From assembly GCA_030374765.1 (NCBI GenBank), contig JARGXX010000092.1:868001-932000 (forward strand): 64,000 bases of DNA, read 5' to 3'. This document shows positions 21,422 to 32,176 of the stretch, one piece after another. The stretch's first letter is position 1; the number at the start of each line of letters is the position of its first letter. Origin of the DNA: Agarophyton chilense (lineage: Eukaryota > Rhodophyta > Florideophyceae > Gracilariales > Gracilariaceae). Position numbers and translations under genes: made by a program. Under the pieces are notes generated by a model. The model was not told the DNA's origin and ran no database searches. It saw only the letters and a program-made list of their open reading frames with translations.

Positions 21422-21951
21422 ATGCAACGAAAGGGGTCACCTAAACCTCAACAAGGAGGAGGAAGTGAAATCGGTTTGAAGATTCCTCCCCAAAATCGGT
21501 TTGATGAACCTAAAAAGTTCATCGGCATACTCAACAACCTTAAACAGCTATCGGGTGAAAAGAATGCCAGAATTAGAAAGAAGTGGAAACTGGCGACCCC
21601 ATCACAAGCAGGAAAATGAAAGCGTTCGGAACTGCTTCTAAAAGTGGTGAAGAACGCATTGATTTGGCTCATGTTCATTTTGAAACGACGGCGGCAGCAA
21701 GCTTTTTCTGTTCTTAATGTTGATTGAACGAGAACTCCAAGAGCCGATGCGAGCATTGGAGCTAAACAGATCGCGAAACACACAACCGGATATCCACGTA
21801 GAATTGCCAAGAATACACAAAACGAAATCTTGGAACCGTTCAGTTGCATATATGACTGAAAAGCTGGAAATTGCAAGTGTTTAAAATGTTTTTCGAACCC
21901 ACCACCAACCGAATTAAGCAAAATGCGCTTACAAGTGCATTTTTTTCCTCG
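21422..21951 (+). pseudogene. Possible decayed coding fragment, unknown
   Basis: The plus strand reads, with stops, as a lysine-rich helical protein (NRFDEPKKFIGILNNLKQL, then EKNARIRKKWKLATPSQAG, then further basic segments). The opposite strand is open for 157 codons, but its Cys/Phe/Leu-rich composition looks like the shadow of the plus frame. No family recognised, and it could be non-coding. Confidence 0.25.
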
Positions 21952-22104
21952 GTTAAGACAGCAGTTCTTAAGGTTATTCCGGAATAGCTAGAAACAATTG
22001 GAGAGGCATTACAATTGTGGCGATGTGGAAGCGGAGAACGATTTTATCTGCGCTATATATTCGATAAGACAGAGAAGAGTGGAGGGACAATACAAACATA
22101 TCCA

Positions 22105-22600
22105 CGCAACGCAATGACGGGTGGACCAGCGTACGGGTCTCGACCAGTGGTAGCGTGGTAGAGCGGGTCCAAAGGTTCGAATCTTTGACGGCGGCACTCC
22201 CAGAGTACTTGGTGCAATAAGCTGGCATTCAGTGCGTAGTCCTACAGGTTGGAGCTACGGAAACGATGGCTTGAAGACCACTTTGTGGAACTAATATACC
22301 AAAGGGGGTTATTTAGTATCCAAACGGTGCCTACCTTACTCTAAGGAAGAAGCGTCACTCGAGCCAAGTAAATAGTACTGGTGAGGCGCTGGGATCTCTC
22401 TGGAACTGTAATGCTAATCTATTATACTAATTAAAATTAATTAATAGTCTACATGAGTCCATCTGAGGTCGACCAGTCCACGTGGCGTCTGTAAGATCAT
22501 TCAGGGCCCGGCGGCTTACAGGGCTCAACCGTTCTCATCGCTCCTCTACAATCGGGACCAGTACTGGAGAGAATCCGGCCTAAAGGTTGTATATTACAAA
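22105..22600 (-). mobile_element. Family-2 3'-end remnant: LTR plus internal edge, inverted
   Basis: On the minus strand, 22,453-22,105 is a third version of the 349-bp LTR (start TGTAG, end TTGCG instead of TTGCA). Upstream of its start, 22,454 to about 22,560 matches the internal sequence before the 3' LTR at about 18,290-18,395 (GGGCCCGGCGGCTTAC; CTCAACCGTT). It is therefore a 3' LTR with a stub of element, pointing towards the complete copy's 3' LTR 3.4 kb away. Here the tRNA-like block is best preserved (about 22,147-22,190, with GGTTCGAATC). Confidence 0.75.
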
Positions 22601-22928
22601 CTGAAGAAATTGGAAAAGCATGTAAGTGAGGAAGTTCCCGATTTGGATAGGTTTGACGTAAGAAGCGCTCTCTGGGAGAAATCTATGATACTATTTCGCA
22701 AAATGTGGTATTCTGTTTGCCGAAGCAGACCCCCTACGCTCATTATTTTGTATCATAAAACGTAAAAGTACAAATTGATGTTCTTGAGAAAACCCCAAAG
22801 ATAACGTCATGAGTGGTCGATATGATGCTGCGGTTAGGCATATCGTTGGATATATCCTACGATTTTACGTCCTTTTCATTGGTATTCAGGATACTTGAAC
22901 GCATCATTTCGCATTCTTGAAGGATTGA

Positions 22929-24949
22929 ATGAGTTTAAATACCACCATAGACGAATCACGGACATCGAATTCGGAACGGTGCAATTCTAATAGTCATTTG
23001 AGACAGATCGAGATTGTTTTCAGAAAAATGAAAAGCTTGAGCGACATAGTAAATCAGTCTTACATTCAATCAACCATGATGGACTTGAAAATATCGGAAC
23101 ATCTACTACTACAATTTGCGAAGCAACGTAAAGCTGCGATCCAATTTCGGTTCCCCCCAAAGATACAGGACTACTGATGACTCTCTCGATGATAACATGT
23201 AAATACGATACCGAAATTGCGATGAAAGTCGATACATTTTGTGGCTACAATCAAGAACTTCGACTTGCTTACGAAAAATACGGCCATCGAGGACCTTGGT
23301 ATTTTCATTGCACCTCAAATTTGGCGAGTGAAAATCCGTATGTGAACAATTCTGAGTTTGGTGAATTTTCGGACGTATCGAGTCAATATTGCACAATATG
23401 GAGACGTCAATCTCAAAACAAGACCGATTACTGTTGAAATTGTTTGCGACCATGCCAAAATGTTTTGGTTTGGTTCAAGTCAAATGCAGGAAATGGACGT
23501 ATTTGTAAATTCAATTATTGGTCTGGGGTTCTTTCTAGGCTTGCGCAATGATGAAGATTCACAATTACGGATGAAACATCTTTCCATTGGATGTCAGTCG
23601 GCGACTGTGACGTTACCTTTATCAATTAATAAATCAACTATAGAACATGTTTACGAAATATCTGACTAGGATAGTATCCCTCAGCTTTATAATTCTGTCT
23701 TTATGGATCCTTTCGTTGCGTTACATTCGTGCGTTAATCTGAGAGGGAACGATGATGTATTTAAATTCCCATATATTTTTGAAACAAGGGCTAGTAAATA
23801 GTTTTCAACGGCAAGCTCTTCAAGTTCTAAAAAATTCGTTTTCTTCTTAAAAAGAAGATTTGTTGCCAAATAAATTTGGTAAGCTAATGAAAATGCGTAT
23901 ACTGGGCAATTCTTGAAGCCCAGTTGTGTACAATTAAAAACGGTCCCTCGGCTACATGGATGAATACATCATGAGAAAACTTGGAATGGTTTGACCGAGC
24001 GCCTGCGCAATTTGCAGTGCGGCCTTTAACAATGACGGTACCCGTGAGCTTCCTAGATTTAATAGTTAGGAGCATATGGTTCGGCACGCCCAAGCTATCG
24101 CGAGAGAAGCAAACTGGGTCACTGATGATATTTCGTTTAATGAGTTTGAGAAGGAGGTTGGAGGGGAAGCAATGTGAGCAATATTCGACAACTGTGCACA
24201 AATTGGGCCCAGCTATACTCGTCAAGACTGAGTCTTTCATGGCAGGTGCATGGGGTAGCAATTGCTAACACTATCCATTACCCTAGCATCATCGAAAACT
24301 CGTTGAACAGAGTGCGTAATGCTAAGCTGTTACGCTTCCACAACTTGAAGACAGACATGGATGATCCTAACTACCGGACATCCCTGCTTGTCTACATGGA
24401 TAGCAAGAGAGAAGATCTAAACCAAATCTATTTCCACTCTTGTTCTGGTCTAGACTCTTTGCAGGAGACTCAGTTAGTCGAAAATCTGCTGAAAAAAGGA
24501 CGCGACACGAGAATATGCACCTTACGGAACCGATTGATGAGCATAGTATCATGAATATGGCCGAGTATGAAGGCGGCGAGTTTCTTTCTCTCTCGAAGGA
24601 CAATTTTAAGTTTGGATAAAAGAATGAGGAAGAGGAAAAGGAAAAAGCAAGGATCTCAAGTAAAAGTTCTAGCCACTTACGACCTTCCTGCCGTAGAAGA
24701 TTGGATCCCGAGTTGCTAAGTTGAAGATGGTGAAAACTTCAAATCAACAGAGCCAAAAGTTGTGTCTTGCCTAAGAACCAGTACGGGTACTCTGCGCGCA
24801 TGGAAATCATCATGAAAGCGCAGGCGTTTGCTGATCTTGACTTGTTGTCGTACTCGACACTCAAGGCCGAGATTATGGAGCTGACTCTACATCATTCGAT
24901 TGTGAAGGAAAAGCTGACTTTTTTGCTGGACGGTCAGAATGAGCGTTAG
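22929..24949 (+). pseudogene. Decayed coding-like region, unknown protein(s)
   Basis: A chain of overlapping plus-strand frames with protein-like composition: 22,929-23,177 (ending in a helical region SEHLLLQFAKQRKAAIQF), 23,177-23,437, 23,358-23,669 (VEIVCDHAKMFWFGSS), 23,981-24,268, 24,174-24,554 (VRNAKLLRFHNLKTDMDD; FHSCSGLDSLQETQLVENLL) and 24,767-24,949. Overlaps and shifts look like one gene broken by indels, or a multi-exon gene. The right arm has the same breaks, so they predate the duplication. I considered a sliding-clamp-like protein for the first part but the match is too weak. No function assigned. Confidence 0.35.
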
Positions 24950-25302
24950 TGCGAGTTTGGAAACTTGGCGTACGGCACAGAGTTGATCTCATAGTCATGT
25001 TTATTGCACGACAGTGCTGAGTACGCTAACAGATGGTAGAAGTGGACTGAGGAAAGTGTGGTTGTAAATGCCGAGGCCCTGCTGTTACTGATAAGGAAAA
25101 AATAAGAAGGAGGGCATGGACAAAAAGCGACGGTGGAGAAACCGAGAGTGAGGATGATGAAAGGGAGGGGTTGTAGATGCGGACAGTAGAGGAGGCTAGA
25201 GAAGAGATACACCTCATCGTTGTGTACGGGTTTCAATCGCTTGAAAAGCTTCACATCTCGCTCCACATGGTCTGGGCTGATCTCCGGCAGGTTCTATACG
25301 CT

Positions 25303-26158
25303 TCACATGTGCCCTACGCCTACTGAGACAGTCGATTGACATGTGAAGGCCTTTTTCAAGTATATCTTCGCTTTGGAAATGTTCATAGTTACTTCATTTC
25401 GTCCAGCTAATAGGAGGTCCCTTACGGTATACATTGCGTTCACATCTTCTTTGACGGCAACCAACTCGTAAAGCTCAACTGTCCGTTCCACATTTGTTAC
25501 AAGTTTTTCTACTTTGCTCTGAACCAACACTGTAAGAAGGCACATCGCATTACACATGCATCAGAGGTGACGGGCCTTTTTGGACCTTGTTGACTACCAT
25601 CACCTCTTGCTTGCAACAAGGTTACAAGGTGCACATTTCTTTACATGATTCTTTTGATCAATAACTCTCTCGCACAGACTTGAAGCTTGCCCCAACTCTC
25701 ATTCTCATACAGTGTTGAGGGAGTTGTTATGAGCATGGCTCAGATTTCCTTCTTTGCGCTCGTCACTGTGTATCTTCGATTTCATTTCCACCTGCACGTA
25801 AGCAAGTTGCCGTGCTTCAATGTCTCGCAACTCTCCAAGAGCTTTCCTGACGCAGTGACCGCGGCTGAAAATACTTCTAGAAATGGTCTCTTATTTCGTT
25901 CACCTTTCGCCATTTTGCCACTGGTTTCTGTGATAAGTGTGTCGACTGTAGCAGAAATCGTTTGGACAAGATCAGCCTTGAACACACTCAATGATTTCTT
26001 TTCCGTTTTAAGGTTAGTTGTGTCAGAAGCCTGCATTTCTTCGATAGCCTTTGACTGACTCTCGTGTGCTTGGGCCATTCTTGTGTTCAGGTCCTCCGAG
26101 GCTTCTTGTTGATTCTTTTCCAAATGCTTTAGTTCTGTAGTCTGACTACTAGAGTTCC
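25303..26158 (-). pseudogene. Decayed coiled-coil protein fragment
   Basis: Unique spacer DNA just inside the left arm edge. From about 26,158 the minus strand reads a charged, heptad-like helical sequence (ATG at 26,123; EDLNTRMAQAHESQSKAIEE, then KKSLSVFKADLVQTISATVD) to a stop at 25,782. After a stop-rich gap it resumes at 25,557-25,303 with VLVQSKVEKLVTNVERTVEL. The length and regularity suggest a real long coiled-coil protein, now broken or split by introns. It could have belonged to the same host gene as the RING-like fragment upstream; family not identified. Confidence 0.4.
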
Positions 26159-26298
26159 AGTTAATTCAATGCTTCTTTTTAGATTTTAGTACTCAGCGGG
26201 CTATGCCTTTTGTCTACTATGAATAGTACAACCAAGGGCTCTACCTGAAATTGTATTTTTTAAAGGCCTGGGCCGTCTCAATGTTCTACAAAATACAA

Positions 26299-26769
26299 CT
26301 AAAGGATGGGCTCTTCATTTTGTTCGTTGTAGATCATATACTGACGCTGTGGCCTATTAGAAGTAGCTAACGTTTTGCGCATTAGGACACCCATCTTCAA
26401 TCTCTGTTCAGATTGGTTTCTTTCTTTTCGAAGTATTGGTTCCATTCTTTTCTTGTTCTCTTTAACCCGACGACTGTGTTCGCTCACAGACATGTTTGGA
26501 GGAAGGGGCGGGTTTTTTCTGTTTTTGTAGTCAAGCCACTGCATCATATTCTCTTTATTGATTGGTTCACGGCATAGAGGGCATTTTGATAAAGCTAAGT
26601 GTCGTTCATGAATATCAAGCTCACCAGTTTTTTATTAGGAAATGGCCAGTTATGGAGTTGTAGATACATATTTCGAAGCACGCAAATGAGAAACAAAGTC
26701 ATAGTGATAAACGTGTTTACATGTTAGTTGAACCACGTTACCATCCAGTAAAGATTAACAGATGCTACA
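26299..26769 (-). pseudogene. Degenerate RING-H2-like finger fragment
   Basis: One minus-strand frame reads CSIC, stop, SLLDGNVVQLTCKHVYHYDF, later KCPLCREPINKENMM, then a basic tail ending at 26,299. CxxC, then CxHxxH, then CPLCR is the ligand order of RING-H2 ubiquitin ligase fingers (substrate ubiquitination in known families). Departures: TAA at about 26,755-26,757 after CSIC, Phe where the next Cys is expected, and three more stops before CPLC, so the finger is dead or interrupted by an intron. The recognition is by motif only. The intact last part (26,547-26,299) is 82 residues. Confidence 0.45.
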
Positions 26770-26830
26770 ATTTTTTGTTTGTTCGCGATGCATGAGAAGT
26801 TTTACAAAGAGCAAGTTAGCCGAAAGAAGA

Positions 26831-27511
26831 CTAGCAAAGAAACTGTAATGGTGATTTGTCGAAAGCTGAGTCTTTTGCGAGTTTGGACTTGATCTCTGCA
26901 TTTATGGAGCATACGAAATCCCGACTGCTACAACCTGGTCTCTGAGGGCTGGTCTTAACAAGCGAAGATGAAGATGTGTATGATTGCGTTACGCTCTCCA
27001 ATTGGCTCAATGTCGGGGGAATATCAATTCTGGTATCATGTAACTGGTAAAGCTTAGCAATCCACAACGTAACCCGGATATCCATGTAAGTAATGGGTTT
27101 CAAAGGCGCTTGTAAGATTTATAAAGGACAAAGGAGTAGCGCTCTTTGTTACTTGTAAGCTGAAAAGAAGAGGTACAGGGATTTACTTAACCATGCCATA
27201 CGGTGCCTGTGGAGGGGGGTGTCCAAAATTCTGAAAACACTACCACAAGCCGGGTACATATTTCAAGGAATGGTCTCAATCAAGGTCATCACTATTGTCA
27301 GTCGTCCAATTTTCTTCAAAGCGTGACCATCGACGTCATCAGATCGTGACCATCGCGGATATCTGGTCGCAAGAACGTTTTTCCTTCGAACTTTCTCCTG
27401 TGGCAAAGATATCAATATAGATCTGGGGCGTGTAGAACGCACGACTTTCATGCGAGCCGCTTCGTGCGTATTAATGTAAGCGACGCATATCAGCTCTACA
27501 TTTTCACTCAC
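26831..27511 (-). other. Two short frames, possible upstream exons
   Basis: Minus-strand frames 27,511-27,263 and 27,103-26,831 (including DIPPTLSQLESVTQSYTSSS) have protein-like composition and lie upstream, in the same direction, of the RING-like fragment. CAG/GTGAGT, a consensus splice donor on the minus strand, sits at 27,514-27,506. A decayed multi-exon gene is possible; there is no proof of splicing. Confidence 0.25.
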
Positions 27512-27956
27512 CTGTTATAGTAACTAAGCTGTTATTTAGAGAAAGAGCTAGAGGTAGAAAAAAAATTAGAACCACAAATTCAATACTGTGCTGAAATGAA
27601 TTCTGCTTCGGGTAAGATGCGCAGTTAGGGACAAGCTGGTCGGGGCTGGAACGGAAGCCGCCCGAGTTCTTGCGTCATTATGCGTCCAAATTATCCATAT
27701 AAAGCCGACCCAATCTGGCTATGACCAACCCTGTGTAGCATTTGGGATTCACTTTGGATCGAATGATCCAAAAGTACCAAAGTCGATATAAAGCATTCAT
27801 ATGCTATTATTGGTACTGCATCCGGTAACGATATATTATGAGAAGATAACTTATTGGAAATATTTCAAATTAAGATTAATTCAGTAACGTTGTACTAATT
27901 TACATTTGTACGGTAACACCTCGTAATATTATTATCATTAATTTAAAATAAATATC
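27512..27956. other. AT-rich sequence, no gene recognised
   Basis: AT-rich, especially 27,840-27,956. It flanks the foldback element, and nothing else is seen in it. Confidence 0.5.
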
Positions 27957-28932
27957 TTGTGGCACACCATAGTGTGGACATTACAGAACAGTAGCTTTTT
28001 GCCTCCTGGCATAATAAACGGCACTCGGCCCCGGGTGAGGAAAGCGGAGGCCAACAAAAAACAAACTTAACACTATCACGCTCAACTGGTCATCCTCTTT
28101 CACACTTCTTTTACAGACAGTCTCGGGCAAGGCGACACCCACTTCCTGGGGTGATTTCTGTTAACATCCACCTGCTGTTGAGTACGCTAAAGTCTCTAAT
28201 GGAATACCACAATCTGGTCAATTCAACTGGACTTATCTGGCTCAAACCTTTTACATCTTCGGCAACCAAACTCTCTCTAAGCACAGTCTAAGCCTCTCTT
28301 GCCGTCATTTTTTAGCCTCTTTCTTCTTTACTTGGAAGTTGGGTCCACTCTCCGTTCCAATTGCGCCGAATCATCCTGCGAACCCGTCACTGGCTGTGGT
28401 ATTCCACTAATGAAAGTAGTGATCTGTAGCGGAGTGGATCTCGATAAAAAGAACTGCAGAGAGCGGGTCTCGCCTTGCCAGCGACTGTCCTTGAAAGAAA
28501 GTGTGTGAAAGAGGATGATCAGGAAAGCGTGATGAGAGAAACGATACTTGTACACACGAGATAACACTCCAGGTACGGCGGTACGTAAGAAAAACGAGAT
28601 CGTCTCGACTACATTTGTGCACTCAAGAAAGAACAATACAACAACCAAAACCACACACAAAAGAACACACAAAACAAACAATAAAGAAGCGGTAGACAGA
28701 TCAAAGAAGAGCGTATCCACGGAACAAGAGCAATAACTCAACGCAATTTGCACTTATTCTACAGGTTCTCTTTCTTCAATAACGACTATAAGATTCCTAT
28801 CGAACACCGAGATGGGTTTAAGTTGGTTTTCGGTTGGCTTCCGCTTTCCTTACAGGCGGCCGCGTGCTCTTTATTGTGCCAGGAGGCAAAAAAGCTACTG
28901 TTCTGTAATGTCTACAATATGGTGTGCCACAA
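27957..28932. mobile_element. Foldback / non-autonomous DNA transposon-like element
   Basis: Terminal inverted repeats of about 61 bp: TTGTGGCACACCATA...CCTCCTGGCATAATAAA (27,957-28,017) and its reverse complement (28,871-28,932), with few mismatches. A second, inner inverted pair (about 28,074-28,215 against 28,393-28,534: TCCTCTTTCACAC, GGCAAGGCGA, GGAATACCACA) continues the symmetry. The right arm has about 330 extra bases between inner and outer repeats. No transposase frame and no clear target-site duplication. Confidence 0.7.
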
Positions 28933-29002
28933 AGTAATTATTTTAATGTAATTGAATTACTTATTTTATAGTCTTATCGTGCAAGCATACATTAGTACAG
29001 TG

Positions 29003-30077
29003 TGTAGAGCAACGCCCAGTTAGGGGATACTTGAAGATGCAACTCATAGAATGAGGGTTGAACCCTCCGAGGGTTATGACTATGATCCCTTCTAAGGTGT
29101 GCTGAGGTGGCACGGTTTTCTGGTTAGAGTTCGCCTATGAAGTGAAGATTCGGATGGCCCATGGTTGGATTGGCCCCGTGATACACGTGGCTTAATTTCG
29201 GCACCGATTCTCGGATATTTGTTAGATCGTTGGACTTTTGGGCCCTGACAGTGGGATCTCCACGTGTATGGCCCTGAGCAGGTGTGCACTACTGTAGAGT
29301 TTAGTTAGTGGGCCCTACTTAGGGAGATGAGATCTGACAGTCCGAAGCTCAGAGTGAATGGTAACCAAGGTTAGTCTTCGATACCTCTAGAGGTTCTTCG
29401 TCGCCATCGTTTCGGCCTTACAACCCGGAACGGGCTCTGGTTAGCAACGCCTGCGTAGGGACACGACTCCACTTGGAGAGTGCCCACTTTTCGGTTCCGT
29501 GCAACCACCCCCTTGGGACTGCTCAGACGACCTGCGTGCACGATACCCCGTGGGGGTTCTGCTTACTTGTTGCGTGCTTTTTGTGTTTCCTTTCGAGGAC
29601 AGGTTTTCGCCCCTGTATTGGGTTTCTTTTGTTGTTTCGCCCCTTTTCTGGTTCTCGGGTCCGGTGCCTGTTAGTGCCCGACCCTCGCCCCGTTTTTCCG
29701 CTTCGCCGGATTTTCCCCTATTCTTTGGGATACCCATACCCGTTCCCGACCCAACGGTTTCTACCCCTCACCTCCGTCGGTACTGCCGGAATCCCCCGTG
29801 GCAGTTACACCCCACACTACGGGTGGAACGGAGGGCTCTGTCTCTGAGTCTGCCTCCCCCAGGGAGCAAGGCTTCGAACACCTTGAGAGCACTTCCCGTC
29901 GCCGGTTTTTGCTCCACAAGTGGTCTCCCGACTTAGAATCCGTTCTTGGACTTTTGGGTTGGTCATCCACGTGTTGGAATATCTCTTGGGAGAGGAAGCA
30001 CCGTCGTGAATATTTGTTGTAGTGGTCTCCTTTGGAAAGAGTGAAATTGGTTTTTACTTTTGTTTTGTGTTACGTCA
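29003..30077 (+). repeat. 5' LTR of family-1 copy B
   Basis: Starts TGTAGAGCAACGCCC; proposed end GTTACGTCA, followed by TCCGTTCTCCCGG. It is more diverged from A and C than they are from each other, and its TATA-like box is damaged (CTATGAAG for CTATAAGG). Confidence 0.7.
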
Positions 30078-30145
30078 TCCGTTCTCCCGGAATCTCGTGA
30101 TCGAATTTCATCGTTACCCCGAACCGTCGGTGTCGTGTCTGCAGC

Positions 30146-32176
30146 ATGCCGCCGACTACCCGTGGTTCCAGGACTGGATCGAACCGTCAAGCGGACTCAG
30201 TGCCCCCGGCCCCGCCTAGGTCGAGGAGCTCAATTCCCGAAGTCCGGAACGATTCCGGTATCGATCCGGACACTCGGAGAGCACCCTCAGTGGTTTCAGG
30301 TCCTCGAGAGGTCTTGGCTGTGGGCCCAGCTCCAGTGGTGGAGACCCCCTCAGCAGCACCCCGAAGTCGGGCCGACCCTGAAGTACAGCGCCTGGAGACT
30401 CGAATCCATATCGCCAACGCGGCTCACATCGAGCTCCTTCAGGAGGTTACTACCCTCCGCCGCAAGGTGGAGGACGCCCAGGTGCGGGGAGTCGCCGATG
30501 ACCTTCGTACCCTGAGGAGGGATGTGAACTCCCTTTTGGAAAGCTTTGGTACCCCTGGGGTCTTTATCCAGGGGTACTGGAGCCTCGTGGAGGAACACCG
30601 CGTGCAAGCGGAACGCTTCCGAGCTCAGCTGGACACCCTCGAGGCCATTATCCGTATGGACGGAGACACAGAAGCCTCGAAGGATAAACCCGACGTTTCG
30701 GAAGACGAAGAACACCGCTCCGCTAAACAGGACCGCCGCAAGCCCAAGAAGAGGGTTCACCTCCAAGAGGATTTATCGGATTCCGATCCCAATCGCTCGT
30801 CATCGAGTTCGTCTTCCGAATCTTCGGATAATGAAGATGAACGCCGGTCATCCCGGGCGACTCGGTCGAAGGCTACTTACACCTCTCAAGGGGCAATCCG
30901 TACCCGGAAGAAAGGTAGGAAACACCTTGGATTAAGGGAGCTGAAGCCGACGAATCCTCTCTATCGGAAGCTGCTATCGTACCGCTATTACCGGTTGGAT
31001 AACCCTTCGGGAGATCGAACATCCCGCGGAACGGGCAAGGTCAAGGACTACATCAAAAGGCTGAGCATCACCCTACAGAAGAGGGATTTCATAGGAACAG
31101 ACCCAATTCTGGTGCTCGATTTCCTTGCGAGGTTCGTCCAGGAGGCTGACATCCTCGGTATGAGTGAAGCGCAAGCGTATCTTGCATTACCCTGTTTCTT
31201 AAAGGGGATGGCTAAAGACCAGTTCAACTCCGTCCGTGGATCATCCCGAGCCTCGGAAGGGGGAGTCACGTGCTGGCCCGAAGCGGTGCAGTACCTCTTG
31301 AGGTCATACGCTACTGGAAAATGCGATTCAGGAAGCAATCCTTGCATTAAGGGATACGCGGCAGAAGCCGATGGAAACCGAAACGGTGTATTCAACTCGC
31401 TTGAATAAAGCGTTTCACCGATGCGGGAATGTATTCCCCGCCTACGAGAGATGCACCATGTTTGTGGATGGTTTGGACCCCTCGATAAGGGCATTGGTTG
31501 CCCGACATCGGGAACAGAAGCGCAAGCTGACCTACTTGGAACTGGTTCAGTACGCCCAGGCTGAGGGGGATACTCTCCGTGCCCGGCAGAACCGAAAGAG
31601 TCGGCGGACACGTGCACTCCTCGCCGATGGAGGTAACTCGTCTTTGTCACTGGCAGGAGGCCCTGCCCCTGTGGGGGTCCATGATAACATTCACTTCATG
31701 GAAGTAACCCCGAATCTATGGGTACGTCTGAGTTGCCGTCGACATCCGCTCCGACTACGGATGAAGACCCTGCGCTCTATACCCAAGGACGGAGGGTGCC
31801 AGCCGCATCGCTACCTTTTGCGAATACCGCTGCTCGGTTCTCTCGCCCCGGATGGAGGGATACAGCACCACGTCGCGTGGATTCACGTCCACAAACGAAC
31901 CCGACAGAGCTGATTTGCTATTTGTGTTACCTCCGTGGTCACAAAGCACCAGACTGCACATTTCCCCTGCGGGAGGGTTCACGAATTATCGCTCAGTACG
32001 AGGCTCTGACCCCTGAGGAGAAAGCTAGAGTCCCGAGTAGGTCCTATGAGGAACAAAGGATACTCCGAGCTCACCTTGCTGACAGGGATACAGAACTTGT
32101 ACCCGCCAACGGGGAACAACCGGTCCCCTTCGAGGCAGCTGCACCGAATTCGGTGGGGTCCGCTTCGAAAAACTAA
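30146..32176 (+). pseudogene. Gag of family-1 copy B
   Basis: Same 2,031-bp span as in A and C, from ATG 30,146. It keeps CGA (30,620-30,622) and CAA (30,764-30,766) where A and C have stops, so its N-terminal 390 codons are the best-preserved gag start. It is broken instead by one extra A near 31,318 and by a one-base loss near 31,702 which restores the frame for the C-terminal part, including the knuckle CYLCYLRGHKAPDC. The middle is thus read in a second frame (31,371-31,700). The two shifts compensate in length but garble about 125 codons. Confidence 0.87.

Larger units (their letters stand above)
6003..25287 (+). repeat. Left arm of a 19.3-kb inverted duplication
   Basis: Every landmark in this stretch recurs as its reverse complement at 61,377 minus its position, without net gaps, from about 6,003 to about 24,757. 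One extra A in the right copy then changes the sum to 61,376 until the inner edge at 25,287. Compared reading frames differ by roughly one substitution per few hundred bases. The inner edge is sharp: after the shared CTGATCTCCGG the left arm continues into unique DNA, the right arm into family-1 copy B. The outer edge lies inside gag of family-1 copies A and C, where near-identity gives way to ordinary family-level divergence. The exact outer edge is an estimate. Confidence 0.93.

Noticed and set aside
22929-23437. A sliding-clamp (Rad9/PCNA-like) protein
   Set aside because: Resemblance limited to a short CKY-type segment; no consistent alignment.
26576-26700. An intron that would remove the stops inside the RING-like finger
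   Set aside because: The best GT...AG pair (GTATCT to CACTTAG) does not keep the frame into CPLCR.
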